NCBI GenBank assembly: GCA_012960305.1
Contig: DUBM01000019.1
Span: 1-56,676, forward strand
DNA from: Gammaproteobacteria bacterium
GTDB lineage: Bacteria > Pseudomonadota > Gammaproteobacteria > Pseudomonadales > Pseudohongiellaceae
Direction: 5' to 3'
DNA: 56,676 nt
Shown one piece after another: positions 55,431 to 56,676 of this stretch. Under the pieces are notes generated by a model, which had not been told where the DNA came from, did no database searches, and saw only the letters and a program-made list of their open reading frames with translations. A program made the translations under genes and the position numbers. Within the stretch, counting starts at the first letter, position 1. Every line of letters starts with the position of its first letter.

Positions 55431-56315
55431 ATGGGAATGACAGATATGACGAAAGCATCGGAATTACCCCTCAGCTATTCTATTGATTCAACATGTAGCG
55501 CAACCTTCCCAAGTCGGCGCGAGTTCCTTACTTCTTTAGCTATCCTACCCGTCGGGGTGGGCGCGGGACTTTTATCCAGCAATGCCTTTTCTGCAGATAC
55601 TGGAGTGTTAGCAAACGTAAAAGCATTAACTTTTGATGTGTTTGGAACGGTTGTTGATTGGCGCTCTTCAATAATTAGGGAAGGGCAGCTTCTTTCAGCA
55701 GCTAAGGGGTTCGATGTCGATTGGCCGGAATTTGCTGATCACTGGCGTTCAGGTTATGGCCCAGCGATGAATAAAGTTCGAACCGGCGAGCTACCTTGGA
55801 CAAAAATCGATGACCTACATCGGCTAATTTTGGATGAACTGGTGGTTGAATTCGGGATCAATGGATTGAGCGAGGCCGAGATGGATCATTTCAACAAGGC
55901 CTGGCATAGGCTTTCTCCGTGGCCAGATACAGTTGCTGGTCTTAACCGCTTGAAAACTAAATTTGTGATTACAACTCTTTCGAATGGCAATGTATCCCTA
56001 CTCACCAATATGGCTAAGAATGCTGGCATGCCTTGGGATGCAGTACTGTCCGCTGAATTATCTGGGCACTATAAGCCTGATCCAGAGGCCTACCTGAAAG
56101 CCGCTGATCTCCTAAGCCTGAGACCTGATGAAGTTATGATGGTTGCGGCACATCCTGGAGATTTGCGGGCAGCTGCGCGCACGGGGCTACGAACAGCTTA
56201 TGTGATTCGTCCCTTAGAGCGTGGCCCTGGTCGTCCTGTCAACATGAATCCAGATGGTGAATTCGATTTTACCGCTACAGACTTTCTCGACTTGGCCCGT
56301 CAATTAGGTGCCTGA
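55431..56315 (+). CDS. Tat-targeted haloacid dehalogenase-like protein
   Basis: The 294-residue protein carries a twin-arginine signal (SRREFLTSLAI, about 28-38) before the HAD core. The nucleophile D69 is in LTFDVFGTVVDWRSS, TLSNGN gives the second motif, and GHYKPDPEAYL carries the lysine. VAAHPGDLRAAARTGLRTAYV follows. The layout matches type II L-2-haloacid dehalogenases, which hydrolyse 2-haloacids, but the export signal is unusual for them. Upstream ATG codons at 55431, 55437 and 55446 are all possible starts. The DUF2164 gene begins two bases after the stop. Confidence 0.85.
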   Translation: MGMTDMTKASELPLSYSIDSTCSATFPSRREFLTSLAILPVGVGAGLLSSNAFSADTGVLANVKALTFDVFGTVVDWRSSIIREGQLLSAAKGFDVDWPEFADHWRSGYGPAMNKVRTGELPWTKIDDLHRLILDELVVEFGINGLSEAEMDHFNKAWHRLSPWPDTVAGLNRLKTKFVITTLSNGNVSLLTNMAKNAGMPWDAVLSAELSGHYKPDPEAYLKAADLLSLRPDEVMMVAAHPGDLRAAARTGLRTAYVIRPLERGPGRPVNMNPDGEFDFTATDFLDLARQLGA

Positions 56316-56317
56316 TT

Positions 56318-56572
56318 TTGTCTGAAATTGAATTGGACGACAGCGCTAAAGCCGAGCTGGTCGTAAAAATTAAAAAATACTTTGATGAAGAATTACAACA
56401 GGAGCTGGGAGGTTTCGAAGCCCAATTTCTGCTCGAATTCTTTTCAGCACAAATGGGGTGTTACTATTATAACCAAGGGCTAGCTGACGGTTTGAAGACA
56501 TTTGAAAATAAAATGAAAGATGTGGAAGAAGGGATTTTTGAGTTAGAGAAAGCACCGCTTACTTCTAAGTAA
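56318..56572 (+). CDS. DUF2164 family protein
   Basis: The 84-residue protein matches DUF2164: a KKYFDEELQQELGGFEAQFLLEFF segment, then GCYYYNQGLADGL, in a small all-helical fold with an acidic surface. The function is unknown. The start is TTG, two bases after the stop of the dehalogenase-like gene, with AGGTG upstream, so the two are probably translated together. Nothing indicates what they share. Confidence 0.87.
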   Translation: MSEIELDDSAKAELVVKIKKYFDEELQQELGGFEAQFLLEFFSAQMGCYYYNQGLADGLKTFENKMKDVEEGIFELEKAPLTSK

Positions 56573-56599
56573 AACTTAGCCAGCAGTTTATTATAGTTA

Positions 56600-56626
56600 T
56601 TTATTTCCTTTATTTCCTTTATTTCC
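56600..56626 (+). repeat. Three tandem copies of a 9-bp repeat
   Basis: TTTATTTCC occurs three times without mismatch at 56600-56608, 56609-56617 and 56618-56626, just after the DUF2164 gene. Such short tandem repeats often vary in copy number between strains. It lies in a T-rich tract that could also help end transcription. Confidence 0.9.
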
Positions 56627-56676
56627 GTAATGGAAGTCGTAAAAAACTCACTACCATTGCTCTGTTGCGATTGGAA

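Noticed and set aside
1..56676. Mobile element, phage, CRISPR array or defence island
   Set aside because: No transposase, integrase, direct-repeat array, terminal inverted repeats or defence-type genes were seen on either strand.

Overview
The window looks like a chromosomal segment of a marine, oligotroph-type gammaproteobacterium near Pseudomonadales. The evidence is the gene order proA-nadD-rsfS-rlmH-mrdA-rodA-rlpA-dacA-ybeD-lipB-lipA, a Pseudomonas-type FabY ketoacyl synthase, DUF1244 and DUF2164 proteins, and sodium-coupled transporters (NhaC and NSS types). The DNA is moderately AT-rich by eye (not counted). I see no rRNA, tRNA, insertion sequence, phage gene or CRISPR array.

Positions 1-14,700 form an accessory block dominated by exported proteins. 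It holds a secreted MhpD/FAH-like hydratase, an NHL propeller that closely resembles peptidyl-alpha-hydroxyglycine alpha-amidating lyase (PAL), a DUF6152 protein, a double-VOC protein fused to an unnamed 'PDLQGIW' domain, and a stand-alone PDLQGIW-type protein. These are followed by a Tat-targeted HD-domain protein, a CoA-transferase, a PD40 propeller, an exported hypothetical protein, a cytochrome c fused to a PHM-like copper monooxygenase, another exported hypothetical and an exported metallo-beta-lactamase-fold enzyme. The most striking point is that PAL-like and PHM-like modules, the two halves of animal peptide-amidating monooxygenase, sit about 8.5 kb apart with their predicted metal ligands intact.

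Positions 14,900-34,000 are mixed housekeeping genes: a VWA and membrane J-domain pair, enoyl-CoA hydratase, an ATP/ADP-translocase-like carrier, class I fumarase convergent with FabY, an exported MBL enzyme, a VanY-type carboxypeptidase, a ribosome hibernation factor with DUF1244, a GlxA-type regulator with greB and dinB, serC and serA, a LACTB2-like hydrolase, a GIY-YIG protein and an NhaC antiporter.

Positions 34,000-44,900 carry the elongasome and lipoate cluster. It covers proline synthesis (proA), NAD synthesis (nadD), ribosome silencing and methylation (rsfS, rlmH), cell elongation (mrdA, rodA), septal wall processing (rlpA), wall trimming (dacA) and lipoylation (ybeD, lipB, lipA). Where related genomes often have mltB between rodA and rlpA, this window has a 271-bp spacer with several long complementary segments.

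Positions 44,900-56,676 hold a membrane protein of unknown role, a decayed PDLQGIW-family pseudogene (one frameshift and one nonsense codon), an AGMO-like membrane hydroxylase, an M1 metallopeptidase with a DUF6702-like protein, a YegD-type Hsp70, an exported cyclophilin with an unassigned C-terminal domain, an NSS symporter, a Tat-targeted haloacid dehalogenase-like protein and a DUF2164 protein.

Functions were assigned by reading motifs and recalling families. No search or alignment was run.
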